64,000 bases of DNA from a virus (IMGVR_UViG_3300032293_002041:1-64000), one strand, 5' to 3'. Positions 13,081 to 19,762 are shown, counted from the stretch's first letter. Notes: a model not told the origin generated them from the sequence alone. Made by a program: numbers and translations.

Positions 13081-14031
13081 ATGGCTCATGCAGTTGAACA
13101 GATGATGTTTGTTGGTGCGACCCCGTGGCACGGCCTTGGGAACCAGCTTGACGAGGCTCCCACGGTTTCGGAAGCGATGACCGCTGCCGGTCTGGATTGG
13201 GAAGTTGGCTTGAAGGACTTGGTGACGGTTGACGGCCAGCCAGTTCCGGCCCGTGCAACCTATCGCAAAACCGACGATAGTATTTTGGGCGTTGTCGGCC
13301 CGCGATACACTCCGCTGCAAAACAGCGAAGCGTTCGATTGGTTCCAGCCGTTTCTGGATGCTGGCGAGTGTGCATTGCATACTGCCGGTTCGCTCCACAG
13401 CGGTCAGAAAGTTTGGGTTCTGGCCCAACTGAACCGAGACAATAGCGAGATCGTGAAGGGTGACGAGATTGGGAAGTTTATTCTTCTCAGCAACTCGCAC
13501 GACGGCACGACCGCTATCCGGGTTGGCTATACGCCGATCCGCGTTGTGTGTGCTAACACTATGGCAATGGCTCATAGCAAGAGCAGTGGTTCCAAATTGA
13601 TTCGTATTCGTCACACACGTTCCAGCAAGACCAATCTGGAAAACGTGCGAGATATTATGGACAATATCAACATGGAGTTTGAGGCGACTGCGGAGCAGTT
13701 CAAGTTCCTCGCGTCGAAGAACTTCAATCAGGCCGACATTCGCCGGTATGTCAAGGTGATGCTCGACATTGACGGTACACCGGATGATCAGATCAAAACT
13801 CGTACCAGAAATATCATGGACGAGATTCTTGCTCTGGTCGAAGGCCCGAAGCAGAGTGCTACGGGTGTGCGTGGAACGTGGTGGGCCGCGTACAACGGCT
13901 ACAACGAGTATCTGAATTACAACAAGGGTCGCACCGAAGATAATCGGCTCGACAGTTTGTGGTTCGGACTCAACGCCAACGACAATACGAAAGCGTTGGA
14001 GAGGGCTATGGAGTTCGCTCAGGCACTCTAA
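13081..14031 (+). CDS. DUF932 / phage-plasmid-like protein (316 aa)
   Basis: MAHAVEQMMFVGATPWHGLGNQL opens as in the DUF932 (TIGR03299, phage/plasmid-like) family, with the typical ATPWHGLG and later GxRGTxWAAYNGxxEY. These proteins are common on phages and plasmids; the molecular role is not established. I chose ATG 13081 (after AAAGGGATGATT) over an in-frame start at 13039 that lies at the transcription start. More G+C-rich than the genes after 14.3 kb. Followed by a rho-independent terminator. Confidence 0.85.
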   Translation: MAHAVEQMMFVGATPWHGLGNQLDEAPTVSEAMTAAGLDWEVGLKDLVTVDGQPVPARATYRKTDDSILGVVGPRYTPLQNSEAFDWFQPFLDAGECALHTAGSLHSGQKVWVLAQLNRDNSEIVKGDEIGKFILLSNSHDGTTAIRVGYTPIRVVCANTMAMAHSKSSGSKLIRIRHTRSSKTNLENVRDIMDNINMEFEATAEQFKFLASKNFNQADIRRYVKVMLDIDGTPDDQIKTRTRNIMDEILALVEGPKQSATGVRGTWWAAYNGYNEYLNYNKGRTEDNRLDSLWFGLNANDNTKALERAMEFAQAL

Positions 14032-14059
14032 TCCCTCGCAATAGGGGTTGACACTGGAG

Positions 14060-14092
14060 CCGCCACTCAGCAATGGGTGGCGGTTCTTTTTT
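14060..14092 (+). terminator. rho-independent terminator
   Basis: CCGCCAC 14060-14066 pairs GTGGCGG 14077-14083 around a short loop, followed by TTCTTTTTT. Ends the DUF932 transcript. Confidence 0.85.
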
Positions 14093-14107
14093 GTCTATAA
14101 GACCACT

Positions 14108-14260
14108 TGACACAAACCCTTGTGGCATAAGGACTTAGGGCTGGCGGGGCGGCGAAATCTTGTCCTAAGTTCAATGATATCAAGGACTTACGGCAAAATT
14201 GTCAAAGAATCTGGTAAATGCCCTATTCCAAGGGTGTTGGAATGACGATATAATGGATAG
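14108..14260 (+). promoter_or_regulatory. double-hairpin promoter cassette, copy 14 (divergent)
   Basis: Units AACCCTTGTGGC...ACTTAGGG and GTCCTAAGTTC...GGACTTACGG flank GGCGGGGCGGCG. The promoter part is altered: CGATATAAT with TATAAT at about 14251-14256 and no clear -35. Confidence 0.5.
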
Positions 14261-14332
14261 GGACGTAAGTGGTTATCTGGCAAAGACTTAGGATAAAATA
14301 ATAATCATGAATGTAAAGATAGGATTATATTC

Positions 14333-14384
14333 ATTTGTCTCGCCTAATCCCCCGGATTTGCGGGTCATAAGGACAGTCAGCCAG
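14333..14384 (+). repeat. AATCC-hairpin/AGTCAGC element, copy C
   Basis: ATTTGTCTCGCCTAATCC, CCC, GGATTTG, then CAGTCAGCCAG. Shares the CCTAA...AGCC subtype with copy A. Confidence 0.65.
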
Positions 14385-14438
14385 AATATCAAAATAGTAA
14401 CAAAGCAAGATGATCCTAAAACCTTATGTTTCAAGCAC

Positions 14439-14467
14439 TTGCGTCACTTTTAGGCGTATGGTATACT
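14439..14467 (+). promoter_or_regulatory. sigma70-like promoter
   Basis: TTGCGT 14439-14444 (inside a hairpin remnant), 17-bp spacer, TATACT 14462-14467; about 115 bp before the gene at 14585. Confidence 0.6.
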
Positions 14468-14584
14468 AAGGATGTAACAACGATGTAATAGCATGGATAT
14501 AAGTTGAGAATTATTCTCAATAGATAAACATGATTTTATTAGTAGTTGTTTGTAGTAGTCCGTCAAATATGGAGGCCCCTTGTG

Positions 14585-14788
14585 ATGCAGAAAGAAAAGA
14601 TTATCGTGACCGATGAAAATCGACAGGATATTACTAACATCTATTGTCGCAGACTTTTGGATGACATGGACTTTGATACTCTGTGGACTTTTGCTTATGA
14701 TATGTTGAGGGATAATAAAGAAGGATTGACCAATGAAATGTTAGAAAATCAAATTAAAGACTACTACCCTGATATTCTGGAGAACTAA
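14585..14788 (+). CDS. hypothetical acidic helical protein (67 aa)
   Basis: ATG 14585 after GGAGGCCCCTTGTG. MQKEKIIVTDENRQDITNIYCRRLLDDMDFDTLWTFAYDMLRD... is a helical pattern recurring in small phage proteins. Function unknown. The next gene starts two bases after the stop. Confidence 0.65.
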   Translation: MQKEKIIVTDENRQDITNIYCRRLLDDMDFDTLWTFAYDMLRDNKEGLTNEMLENQIKDYYPDILEN

Positions 14789-14789
14789 T

Positions 14790-14963
14790 ATGAATTATTA
14801 TATCGAAAAACATGATATGGAAATAATCTTGGATGCTCTGGAACATATGAGCGAAACTATTAAAAATAGAAAAGCTTTTGGACTTCCTTCTGTCTGGCCT
14901 TACTCTGAAGAAGATGTTTCTGGTCTATTTCAAAGTTTTGACAACTCTTATGTGGAGAACTAA
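14790..14963 (+). CDS. hypothetical protein (57 aa)
   Basis: Closely spaced second gene of the unit, preceded by CTGGAGAACTAAT. MNYYIEKHDMEIILDALEHM... is helical. Its end GTGGAGAAC and TAATG junction resembles the recurring ribosome-binding junctions at 20-21 kb. Confidence 0.6.
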   Translation: MNYYIEKHDMEIILDALEHMSETIKNRKAFGLPSVWPYSEEDVSGLFQSFDNSYVEN

Positions 14964-15106
14964 TGGAAATTGATATTACAAAACAAGAAGCTTGGAAGCT
15001 AATAGATGCAGTCCAGGCCTATATGAAAGATTATACTGTTACCGGGGCGGTTCATAAAACTTTCGACAATATTACTAAAAAACTTAAGCAGGTTGTAAAG
15101 GGATAA
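14963..15106 (+). CDS. hypothetical helical protein (47 aa)
   Basis: TAATG-coupled third gene: MEIDITKQEAWKLIDAVQAY..., a single long charged helix. Not recognised. Confidence 0.55.
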   Translation: MEIDITKQEAWKLIDAVQAYMKDYTVTGAVHKTFDNITKKLKQVVKG

Positions 15107-15158
15107 TAACTGGTGGTGAGAGTCCAGTTTTTCTTGTAAGTTGTTTGCTCTCAAGGAT

Positions 15159-15187
15159 TTGCGTCGAACGTGACGATATGGTATACT
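15159..15187 (+). promoter_or_regulatory. sigma70-like promoter with hairpin remnant
   Basis: A half hairpin unit (GTAAGTTGTTTGC...GGATTTGCG) leads into TTGCGT 15159-15164, CGATA in a 17-bp spacer, TATACT 15182-15187. Confidence 0.65.
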
Positions 15188-15233
15188 AAGGTGGTGGTGG
15201 CTGTGGTCAATTTCCCTTTTCTTGGAGACTTCT

Positions 15234-15296
15234 ATGCTCTACGGAGCCTTTTGTATTTGTCTATTGCTCGGCTTTGTTAGTGGAATTATGAAGTAA
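15234..15296 (+). CDS. membrane micro-protein (20 aa)
   Basis: ATG after CTTGGAGACTTCT. MLYGAFCICLLLGFVSGIMK is one hydrophobic helix with a basic end. The ribosome-binding site and promoter make translation plausible, but at 20 codons the call is tentative. Confidence 0.4.
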   Translation: MLYGAFCICLLLGFVSGIMK

Positions 15297-15304
15297 GTAG
15301 TTGA

Positions 15305-15448
15305 ATGGTATATAAAAATCACTCCAGATTGAATATTCTTCACCGTATTATGAGACTAAATTCTCAATCGAATGTGGTCATTCTGGAAGGTGTTATGTAT
15401 CTAGTTACTAAGATTCTTAGTTTCTATTACTTAGAGTCTTATCTGTAG
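15305..15448 (+). CDS. hypothetical small protein (47 aa)
   Basis: MVYKNHSRLNILHRIMRLNS... with a hydrophobic second half (YLVTKILSFYYLESYL), possibly membrane-associated. No strong ribosome-binding site; position and length alone support it. Confidence 0.4.
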   Translation: MVYKNHSRLNILHRIMRLNSQSNVVILEGVMYLVTKILSFYYLESYL

Positions 15449-15526
15449 TTACCCTATATTATTTCTTTCACCCTCTGCATAATACATATCCTAAATCAGT
15501 TTCCCTGTCAAGCGAAAAAACTTTTT

Positions 15527-15736
15527 ATGAACAATGGAATAATGATTCTTTCTGGAATTGGCTTATTTTTTGTTCTTGGAGCAACCTGCTTAATTCTGGA
15601 TATGATATACAATAAGGATAGTGAAGCAGTGTATGTAAAGAAAACAATTAAGCCTAAGGATCCGATTCATTTGGAACATGACGACGATCTGGTTATTAAT
15701 GATGATGTGAGTCAATATAACTTTTTTCAGGAGTAA
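15527..15736 (+). CDS. single-pass membrane protein (69 aa)
   Basis: Residues 4-25 (GIMILSGIGLFFVLGATCLIL) form a membrane helix; the rest is charged and acidic at the end. Upstream region is AT-rich with no clear Shine-Dalgarno. Function unknown. Confidence 0.55.
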   Translation: MNNGIMILSGIGLFFVLGATCLILDMIYNKDSEAVYVKKTIKPKDPIHLEHDDDLVINDDVSQYNFFQE

Positions 15737-15739
15737 ATT

Positions 15740-16021
15740 ATGGCAAAGACTGCAAAGCACGAAGGATTGATTGATGTTTGTGAAATTCTTTTCAAACAAA
15801 TCGAAAAGCCAAAGCGATATAAAATGTGCAAGGCTATTAATGTTTATGATAATAAATATCGGATTAATGTTTATACTCACGAAGTAATTAATGATCTGGA
15901 TAGTCAGCGAATTAGTAAGTCCTATTTTGCTAGACTTAATGATGATGATACTCTAGATATTCTTATGGGTAACGAAGCAGAGCAAACTGACCCTAACAAA
16001 AAGAAATACAAACTTAATTAG
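15740..16021 (+). CDS. hypothetical protein (93 aa)
   Basis: ATG after TCAGGAGTAAATT. MAKTAKHEGLIDVCEILFKQIEKPKRYKMCKAINVYDNKYRINVYT... reads as a helix followed by a beta hairpin with an acidic tail. Not recognised. Element copy D begins at its stop. Confidence 0.65.
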   Translation: MAKTAKHEGLIDVCEILFKQIEKPKRYKMCKAINVYDNKYRINVYTHEVINDLDSQRISKSYFARLNDDDTLDILMGNEAEQTDPNKKKYKLN

Positions 16022-16072
16022 TTTGTTTCTGCTAATCATTTAGGATTGGCGGTCGTGGTGATAGTCAGCGAG
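16022..16072 (+). repeat. AATCC-hairpin/AGTCAGC element, copy D (degenerate hairpin)
   Basis: TTTGTTTCTGCTAATC, ATTT, AGGATTGG, then ATAGTCAGCGAG. Both ends are conserved although the hairpin is altered. Confidence 0.55.
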
Positions 16073-16110
16073 TTTAGATGACCCTTTAAAAAATGATTAA
16101 GAACCAAAGG

Positions 16111-16139
16111 TTGAGTCTCAAAATACTCTATGGTATAAT
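16111..16139 (+). promoter_or_regulatory. sigma70-like promoter
   Basis: TTGAGT 16111-16116, 17-bp spacer, extended -10 TGGTATAAT (TATAAT 16134-16139). A ~100-nt leader follows before the micro-ORF at 16244. Confidence 0.65.
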
Positions 16140-16243
16140 ACAAGAGTCAACGGATCCAATAGTCAAGCATATGGTGAGACAAATGCGGGGCTAATGGAAT
16201 CATGGGCAAAAGTGTTTTTAACTTTTAAACCATGAGGTGATCT

Positions 16244-16321
16244 ATGAATTATACATTAGTTTATTGGAACACTAGTGACACTATTAGTGTTACTGTTCTC
16301 CTCCAACTATTAAATAGATAA
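16244..16321 (+). CDS. micro-protein (25 aa)
   Basis: ATG after a good GAGGTGATCT site; MNYTLVYWNTSDTISVTVLL... The coding sequence contains an inverted repeat (AACACTA...TAGTGTT), so it might also act as a leader hairpin. Confidence 0.4.
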   Translation: MNYTLVYWNTSDTISVTVLLQLLNR

Positions 16322-16350
16322 TAAATACCATTTACTAAGTCCGGTGGAAT

Positions 16351-16401
16351 TAGTCCCAGCTAATCCGCCGGATTTGGTTTTATTGGTAGTAGTCAGCGAG
16401 A
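16351..16401 (+). repeat. AATCC-hairpin/AGTCAGC element, copy E
   Basis: TAGTCCCAGCTAATCC, GCC, GGATTTGG, then TAGTCAGCGAG, about 100 bp upstream of a secreted-protein gene. The rest of 16322-16507 holds only a weak promoter (16428). Confidence 0.65.
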
Positions 16402-16427
16402 TTGGTGGGTCAGTAAGAAGTACCAAC

Positions 16428-16458
16428 TTGTCTGAATCATGGATTAGCCTATTATACT
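16428..16458 (+). promoter_or_regulatory. weak promoter candidate
   Basis: TTGTCT 16428-16433 and TATACT 16453-16458 with a long 19-bp spacer; suitably placed for the gene at 16508. Confidence 0.4.
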
Positions 16459-16507
16459 CTAAACGACAGTCGCATGGACGCGACATACTTTAACAGGAGA
16501 AAAGTTT

Positions 16508-16723
16508 ATGATGAAGTTTGTATTCGTATTCGCTCTTATGGTTCTTGGTTCGTCAACCTATGCTGGCGAGTGTTCTACTGGTAATTGTACTCTACGAAGT
16601 AGAGTTGTCAATGTTACTAGGGAAGTAGTTTCAATCCCAGTAGAGGTAACACGCCGAACTGTTGAGGCTACTCGTAATGTTGGTCGCAGGACTGTGGCCC
16701 GCGTTCGCAGCGTTGTTCGTTAA
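16508..16723 (+). CDS. small secreted Arg-rich protein (71 aa)
   Basis: Signal peptide MMKFVFVFALMVLGSSTYAG with likely cleavage after YAG (A-x-A-like), then a mature ~50-residue Arg/Val-rich chain (TREVVSIPVEVTRRTVEA...). Small exported proteins of this make-up occur in planctomycetes. Role unknown. Strong ribosome-binding site (ACAGGAGAAAAG) and its own terminator at 16791. Confidence 0.7.
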   Translation: MMKFVFVFALMVLGSSTYAGECSTGNCTLRSRVVNVTREVVSIPVEVTRRTVEATRNVGRRTVARVRSVVR

Positions 16724-16790
16724 TATTCATGGTTGATAATCAGAAGGGTCATGAATGACTTGTCCGATTATAGATCAAAGGAAAGATAAT

Positions 16791-16834
16791 CCCCCGATGC
16801 CTCTTAACAATGCACACTTCGGGGGTCTTTTCTT
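16791..16834 (+). terminator. rho-independent terminator
   Basis: CCCCCGA 16791-16797 pairs TCGGGGG 16819-16825, followed by TCTTTTCTT. The loop is long (21 nt). Confidence 0.75.
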
Positions 16835-16866
16835 AAATAACTTTTACTTTATTCACGGAGGAACTT

Positions 16867-17214
16867 ATGAAAAATTTTATGATTGCAATTGCATTAGTTT
16901 TTGTGACTACTTTTACCGCATCGGCCGCAGGCCCAAGGTATTATTATAGTCAGCCAAAAACAGTGGTACAAAGTTATACTAGTAACTATATTTCAAGTAG
17001 TGATCAGGATCGTTGTCAAGCCGAAGCAAATTATATGGCAGCTAATAATATCTCTGGTCATGTGTGGGGAGTTATTGGGAGTTTTGAAGGAGTAGGCTAT
17101 GGTTCTAGTCCCAATTGTAACACTTGTGTTCCAAGTGGTAACATGAGACTAACAGGAGATGCGTCAGCACAAGGTCAAAATGGAATGTGGTATAGAGTAA
17201 GATCGTGGAGGTAA
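16867..17214 (+). CDS. secreted hypothetical protein (115 aa)
   Basis: Signal peptide MKNFMIAIALVFVTTFTASAAG with cleavage near ASA-A. The mature part has CQAEANYMAANN, FEGVGYGSSPNCNTCVP and MWYRVRSWR. The GVGxGSSPxCxTC...WYRVRSW pattern is one I associate with small secreted planctomycete proteins of unknown function. Four Cys could form disulfides. Good site CACGGAGGAACTT. Confidence 0.65.
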   Translation: MKNFMIAIALVFVTTFTASAAGPRYYYSQPKTVVQSYTSNYISSSDQDRCQAEANYMAANNISGHVWGVIGSFEGVGYGSSPNCNTCVPSGNMRLTGDASAQGQNGMWYRVRSWR

Positions 17215-17293
17215 TATGGTAATAGATACCCATAGTATAAGCTACAGTATTGATATGTACTGTAAATTTTTTATGGATAATCTAGATACTTTA

Positions 17294-17365
17294 GCAAGAG
17301 TAGCTCAATGGTAGAGCGTTAGGTTTCCAACCTGAATGTTGAGAGTTCGAGTCTCTTCTCTTGCT
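17294..17365 (+). tRNA. tRNA-Gly (TCC)
   Basis: Acceptor GCAAGAG/CTCTTGC, D-arm GCTC/GAGC, anticodon stem TTAGG/CCTGA, loop TTTCCAA (TCC), T-arm GAGAG/CTCTT. Confidence 0.9.
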
Positions 17366-17380
17366 TTTAATAGAATAAGA

Positions 17381-17430
17381 TTGTTTCAGCTAATATTCTG
17401 GAGTCGATTTTATGGATACAGTCAGCGGGT
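17381..17430 (+). repeat. AATCC-hairpin/AGTCAGC element, copy F (degenerate hairpin)
   Basis: TTGTTTCAGCTAATATTCTGG, then ACAGTCAGCGGG. It ends three bases before the ATG at 17433, so it is in a 5' untranslated position. Confidence 0.55.
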
Positions 17431-17432
17431 TT

Positions 17433-17615
17433 ATGGTTCCACTTAAAATTCAAAACAATATGCGGTGTGAGTATATATGTCAGAAAGCACAAGAGTTAGT
17501 CAATAAATTTCAGGGGGCTGGTGGAAATCTTTCAGACTCTTTCATTGTAATAAGTATTAAGACAGTATCCCAGAATGATGACAGTAGTATTCTTAAACTA
17601 GAATTTTCTAATTGA
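17433..17615 (+). CDS. hypothetical protein (60 aa)
   Basis: ATG 17433 directly follows element F (GCGGGTTT as ribosome-binding region). An in-frame ATG at 17412 lies inside the element and is disfavoured. MVPLKIQNNMRCEYICQKAQELVNKF... gives a helix then strands. Not recognised. Confidence 0.5.
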   Translation: MVPLKIQNNMRCEYICQKAQELVNKFQGAGGNLSDSFIVISIKTVSQNDDSSILKLEFSN

Positions 17616-17640
17616 CATTAACTATCTCTTTTGTTATAAT
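17612..17640 (+). promoter_or_regulatory. sigma70-like promoter upstream of element G
   Basis: TTGACA 17612-17617, 17-bp spacer, consensus TATAAT 17635-17640. Transcription would start near 17647, so element G is the 5' end of the RNA. Confidence 0.8.
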
Positions 17641-17649
17641 ACATTATAT

Positions 17650-17698
17650 AGTCCCAGCTAATCCTGTGGATTTGGAATTTATGGAAACAGTCAGCGGA
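17650..17698 (+). repeat. AATCC-hairpin/AGTCAGC element, copy G (5' UTR)
   Basis: AGTCCCAGCTAATCC, TGT, GGATTTGG, then ACAGTCAGCGG. Placed between the promoter start and the ribosome-binding site of the gene at 17716, a leader-RNA position. Confidence 0.7.
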
Positions 17699-17715
17699 CT
17701 TTAGGGGATTAAAAA

Positions 17716-18126
17716 ATGAAAGTAGATACTGATGAATTCAGAGTAGCTCATAGTAACCATGAGACTAGGCTGTATACCAAGAAAGATTTTGCCAACTTTT
17801 TTGATGAGGATAACAATCCCAGAACATCTATTGAAAATGATAAGGTATATGCCAAGGCAGTAAAGAATAAGTTGTCAAAGAATTTTGCAGATAAGGGACG
17901 GGTAGGATATTCTTATTATGTTAAGGCCCAGCCTAATAAAGTATTATATGATCCCACACAGCTACATACTATAGAACCACAACTGAGCAAATCATTCCTG
18001 AATAAGATTTGTAAATCGGAACTAATGTTTCTGGAAGTTAGTGAATCAGTATTTTCCAAGTATCTAAGATTTTTGAAAACATCTAATCATCAATGGCTCA
18101 CTGAGGCACAAAGAGAAGTAAAGTAA
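17716..18126 (+). CDS. hypothetical basic protein (136 aa)
   Basis: ATG after TAGGGGATTAAAAA. MKVDTDEFRVAHSNHETRLYTKKDFANFF...KGRVGYSYYVKAQPNK... Lys-rich, mixed alpha/beta, with no motif I can name. Its leader carries element G. Confidence 0.6.
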   Translation: MKVDTDEFRVAHSNHETRLYTKKDFANFFDEDNNPRTSIENDKVYAKAVKNKLSKNFADKGRVGYSYYVKAQPNKVLYDPTQLHTIEPQLSKSFLNKICKSELMFLEVSESVFSKYLRFLKTSNHQWLTEAQREVK

Positions 18127-18127
18127 C

Positions 18128-18271
18128 ATGGAAGTTATTTTTAGTCAAGTTGGTCTATTTTTATGTATGGTAATTATAGTAGAGAGTATCATTTATCTTG
18201 GGGGTTTATATTTTATGTCATACTTATCCAAGAGAGATGATCATGATAGCACAAATGATAGCAACAAGTAG
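18128..18271 (+). CDS. single-pass membrane protein (47 aa)
   Basis: One hydrophobic stretch (VGLFLCMVIIVESIIYLGGLYF) then a charged Asp/Ser tail. Start codon two bases after the previous stop. Overlaps the next gene in another frame. Function unknown. Confidence 0.5.
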   Translation: MEVIFSQVGLFLCMVIIVESIIYLGGLYFMSYLSKRDDHDSTNDSNK

Positions 18272-18392
18272 ACGGCCAATTTGCCCCACATTTATTCATG
18301 ACGATCAAACCAGAATAATCATCTTTCTCATCTCTATCCCCATACTAGTAGCTCTTCACTGGGGAATTCTTAGGTATTTTAATGTTAGATAA
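18243..18392 (+). CDS. single-pass membrane protein (49 aa)
   Basis: ATG 18243 after AGAGAGATGATC inside the preceding gene. MIAQMIATSRRPICPTFIHDD... followed by a membrane helix (IIIFLISIPILVALHWGIL). Overlaps the next gene as well. Confidence 0.5.
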   Translation: MIAQMIATSRRPICPTFIHDDQTRIIIFLISIPILVALHWGILRYFNVR

Positions 18393-18501
18393 TGAACCAT
18401 TGATTAAATACGGCCACCTTATAATTCTTATCTGCATCATATCTTACTGGGCACTATCCAAACATTTAGAGGCTTTTTTAGGAGTTGACGAAAATGAGTG
18501 A
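18382..18501 (+). CDS. single-pass membrane protein (39 aa)
   Basis: MLDNEPLIKYGHLIILICIISYWALSK..., one membrane helix. Overlaps both neighbours; part of a run of four tiny membrane proteins at 18.1-18.7 kb. Confidence 0.45.
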   Translation: MLDNEPLIKYGHLIILICIISYWALSKHLEAFLGVDENE

Positions 18502-18673
18502 GGTTTCAAAAAATGAAGATTTTCATATCCCTTTCATTAAGGAACTAGTTTTTGTGGGGCTAGTTACTATAGTATCTATGATTTCCGTTAGATATTTCTT
18601 ATTTTCAACTATTCATTCTGCCCCCAATACCCCGGTTATTGAATATACGCAAAATCCAAATGTCTCCGATTAA
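18494..18673 (+). CDS. single-pass membrane protein (59 aa)
   Basis: ATG 18494 after AGGAGTTGACGAAA. Soluble start, then a membrane helix (ELVFVGLVTIVSMISVRYFLF), then a Pro/Asn-rich tail probably outside the membrane. Function unknown. Confidence 0.55.
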   Translation: MSEVSKNEDFHIPFIKELVFVGLVTIVSMISVRYFLFSTIHSAPNTPVIEYTQNPNVSD

Positions 18674-18817
18674 CTGGATTTTTAGCTAATAGTATCTATT
18701 TATCGGCTAATTGAATTAATATTCACTTATTAGCTTGGCCCGTGGTGAAAATTGGGTAATCTCACAGTATGGATTCTACCATATCGGCCTAAAGTTGTCA
18801 AGCCCAGTTGTCGATAC

Positions 18818-18846
18818 TTGACAGAGAGGATGCTGTGATGTATACT
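18818..18846 (+). promoter_or_regulatory. sigma70-like promoter
   Basis: TTGACA 18818-18823, 17-bp spacer, TATACT 18841-18846; CGATA lies just upstream of the -35 rather than in the spacer. Confidence 0.75.
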
Positions 18847-18889
18847 GATGGTACTGGTATGGGTAAAAGTAATAAAAAGTAGTGTAAAA

Positions 18890-19057
18890 ATGTATAAAAA
18901 CGTACTATTGACCGATAAAGAAATCGCTCTTCTCAAGCGTGTTGTGGGAGATCATTTGCATGAAAAATTGACTCCAGAACATAAAAACTTGACCATTATT
19001 CACAATCGACTAAGGGATATACAACCCACAAAAAAGTATAATCAGAGTATCAATTAG
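18890..19057 (+). CDS. hypothetical helical protein (55 aa)
   Basis: MYKNVLLTDKEIALLKRVVGDHLHEKLTPEHKNLTIIHNRLRDI.. is a helix-turn-helix-like charged sequence; its LTDKE-x-ALLKRV pattern recurs in small phage proteins. No function known. Confidence 0.55.
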   Translation: MYKNVLLTDKEIALLKRVVGDHLHEKLTPEHKNLTIIHNRLRDIQPTKKYNQSIN

Positions 19058-19093
19058 GATAAATGGGAAAGAAATGGCAAATAAATCAAAGAA

Positions 19094-19717
19094 TCAAGTT
19101 TCTTTTGGGTTATAATCCCACGAATCTGATTTTTTGAAGTTATCCATTGCCCATAATGGCTGTAGATTAGAATAATGGAAACATTCTTTTTGTTGAGCAG
19201 AATCAGAAAGATCAAATGATGAGCATGGGCGAATATGGTCAATATGCCACTTTCCATAATTATCCCAACTCATACCTTTTTGAAATTGGTTTTCCAAATG
19301 AAGTTTCAATTCTTCTGTAGAACAACCAATAAGATTCAAAGTCCTATCACTTTTAGCATTATGTTTAATTGCACTTCTTAGCCGACCACGCAAGTTACAT
19401 TCTAATCTATATCGAATATTAATTTTTCGTTTATTTTTACGAGTTATTGTTTGTCGAATTTGTACTGATTTTTGATTTTTCCTATACCACTCTTTGGTAC
19501 TTTGGCGCACTTTTTCTAAATTATTACGATAATAAATATGTCTATCTTTTAAAGCTTTTGCTCTGTTTTTTTGAAAATAAGATGCTCTATATGTTTTGCT
19601 GCATATTTTACAATATGATCCTAATCCAGTTTTTGTTGTGGCGTGTTTGTAAAAAAAATCTAGTGTCGCAGGAAAATCTTGATTACATAAAGAACAAGTT
19701 TTATTAGCCGAGTTCAT
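19094..19717 (-). CDS. HNH homing-type endonuclease, minus strand (207 aa)
   Basis: N-terminal zinc finger (CSLCNQDFPAT...YCKIC, residues 8-41), a basic Lys/Arg-rich linker, then a C-terminal HNH core with WHIDHIRPCSSFDL...CFHYSNLQPLWAMDN. This form is typical of free-standing phage/bacterial HNH endonucleases that copy themselves into new sites. It is one of only two convincing minus-strand genes, placed between a + strand gene and a + strand promoter, as expected of a mobile insertion. Confidence 0.85.
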   Translation of the reverse strand: MNSANKTCSLCNQDFPATLDFFYKHATTKTGLGSYCKICSKTYRASYFQKNRAKALKDRHIYYRNNLEKVRQSTKEWYRKNQKSVQIRQTITRKNKRKINIRYRLECNLRGRLRSAIKHNAKSDRTLNLIGCSTEELKLHLENQFQKGMSWDNYGKWHIDHIRPCSSFDLSDSAQQKECFHYSNLQPLWAMDNFKKSDSWDYNPKET

Positions 19718-19734
19718 AAAAATTAAAGCTCATG

Positions 19735-19762
19735 TTGACAAACGCCGATCATAAGGTATACT
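19735..19762 (+). promoter_or_regulatory. promoter of the 19.8-23.4 kb small-gene run
   Basis: TTGACA 19735-19740, 16-bp spacer with CCGAT, TATACT 19757-19762. The HNH gene's start lies 17 bp upstream on the other strand. Confidence 0.75.

Larger units (their letters stand above)
14093..14584 (+). other. gene-free regulatory stretch
   Basis: No credible coding frame. It holds cassette copy 14 (14108-14260), a further single hairpin unit (GTAAGTGGTTATC...GACTTAGGATAA, 14265-14297), the AATCC/AGTCAGC element copy C (14333-14384) and a partial hairpin unit merging into the promoter at 14439. The G+C content drops here. Confidence 0.6.

Noticed and set aside
13036-14073. 345-codon open frame on the minus strand
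   Set aside because: It is the exact antisense of the DUF932 gene, whose + strand product has recognisable family motifs and a proper promoter and ribosome-binding site.
16755-16949. Small + frame across 16755-16949
   Set aside because: It runs through a rho-independent terminator and the signal-peptide region of the next gene in another frame.
17217-17315. Small frame overlapping tRNA-Gly
   Set aside because: It ends inside the tRNA gene and has no ribosome-binding site of its own.
2174-17698. AATCC/AGTCAGC elements as hammerhead or twister ribozymes
   Set aside because: Neither strand shows the invariant core words I would require (CUGANGA with GAAA, or the twister loops).
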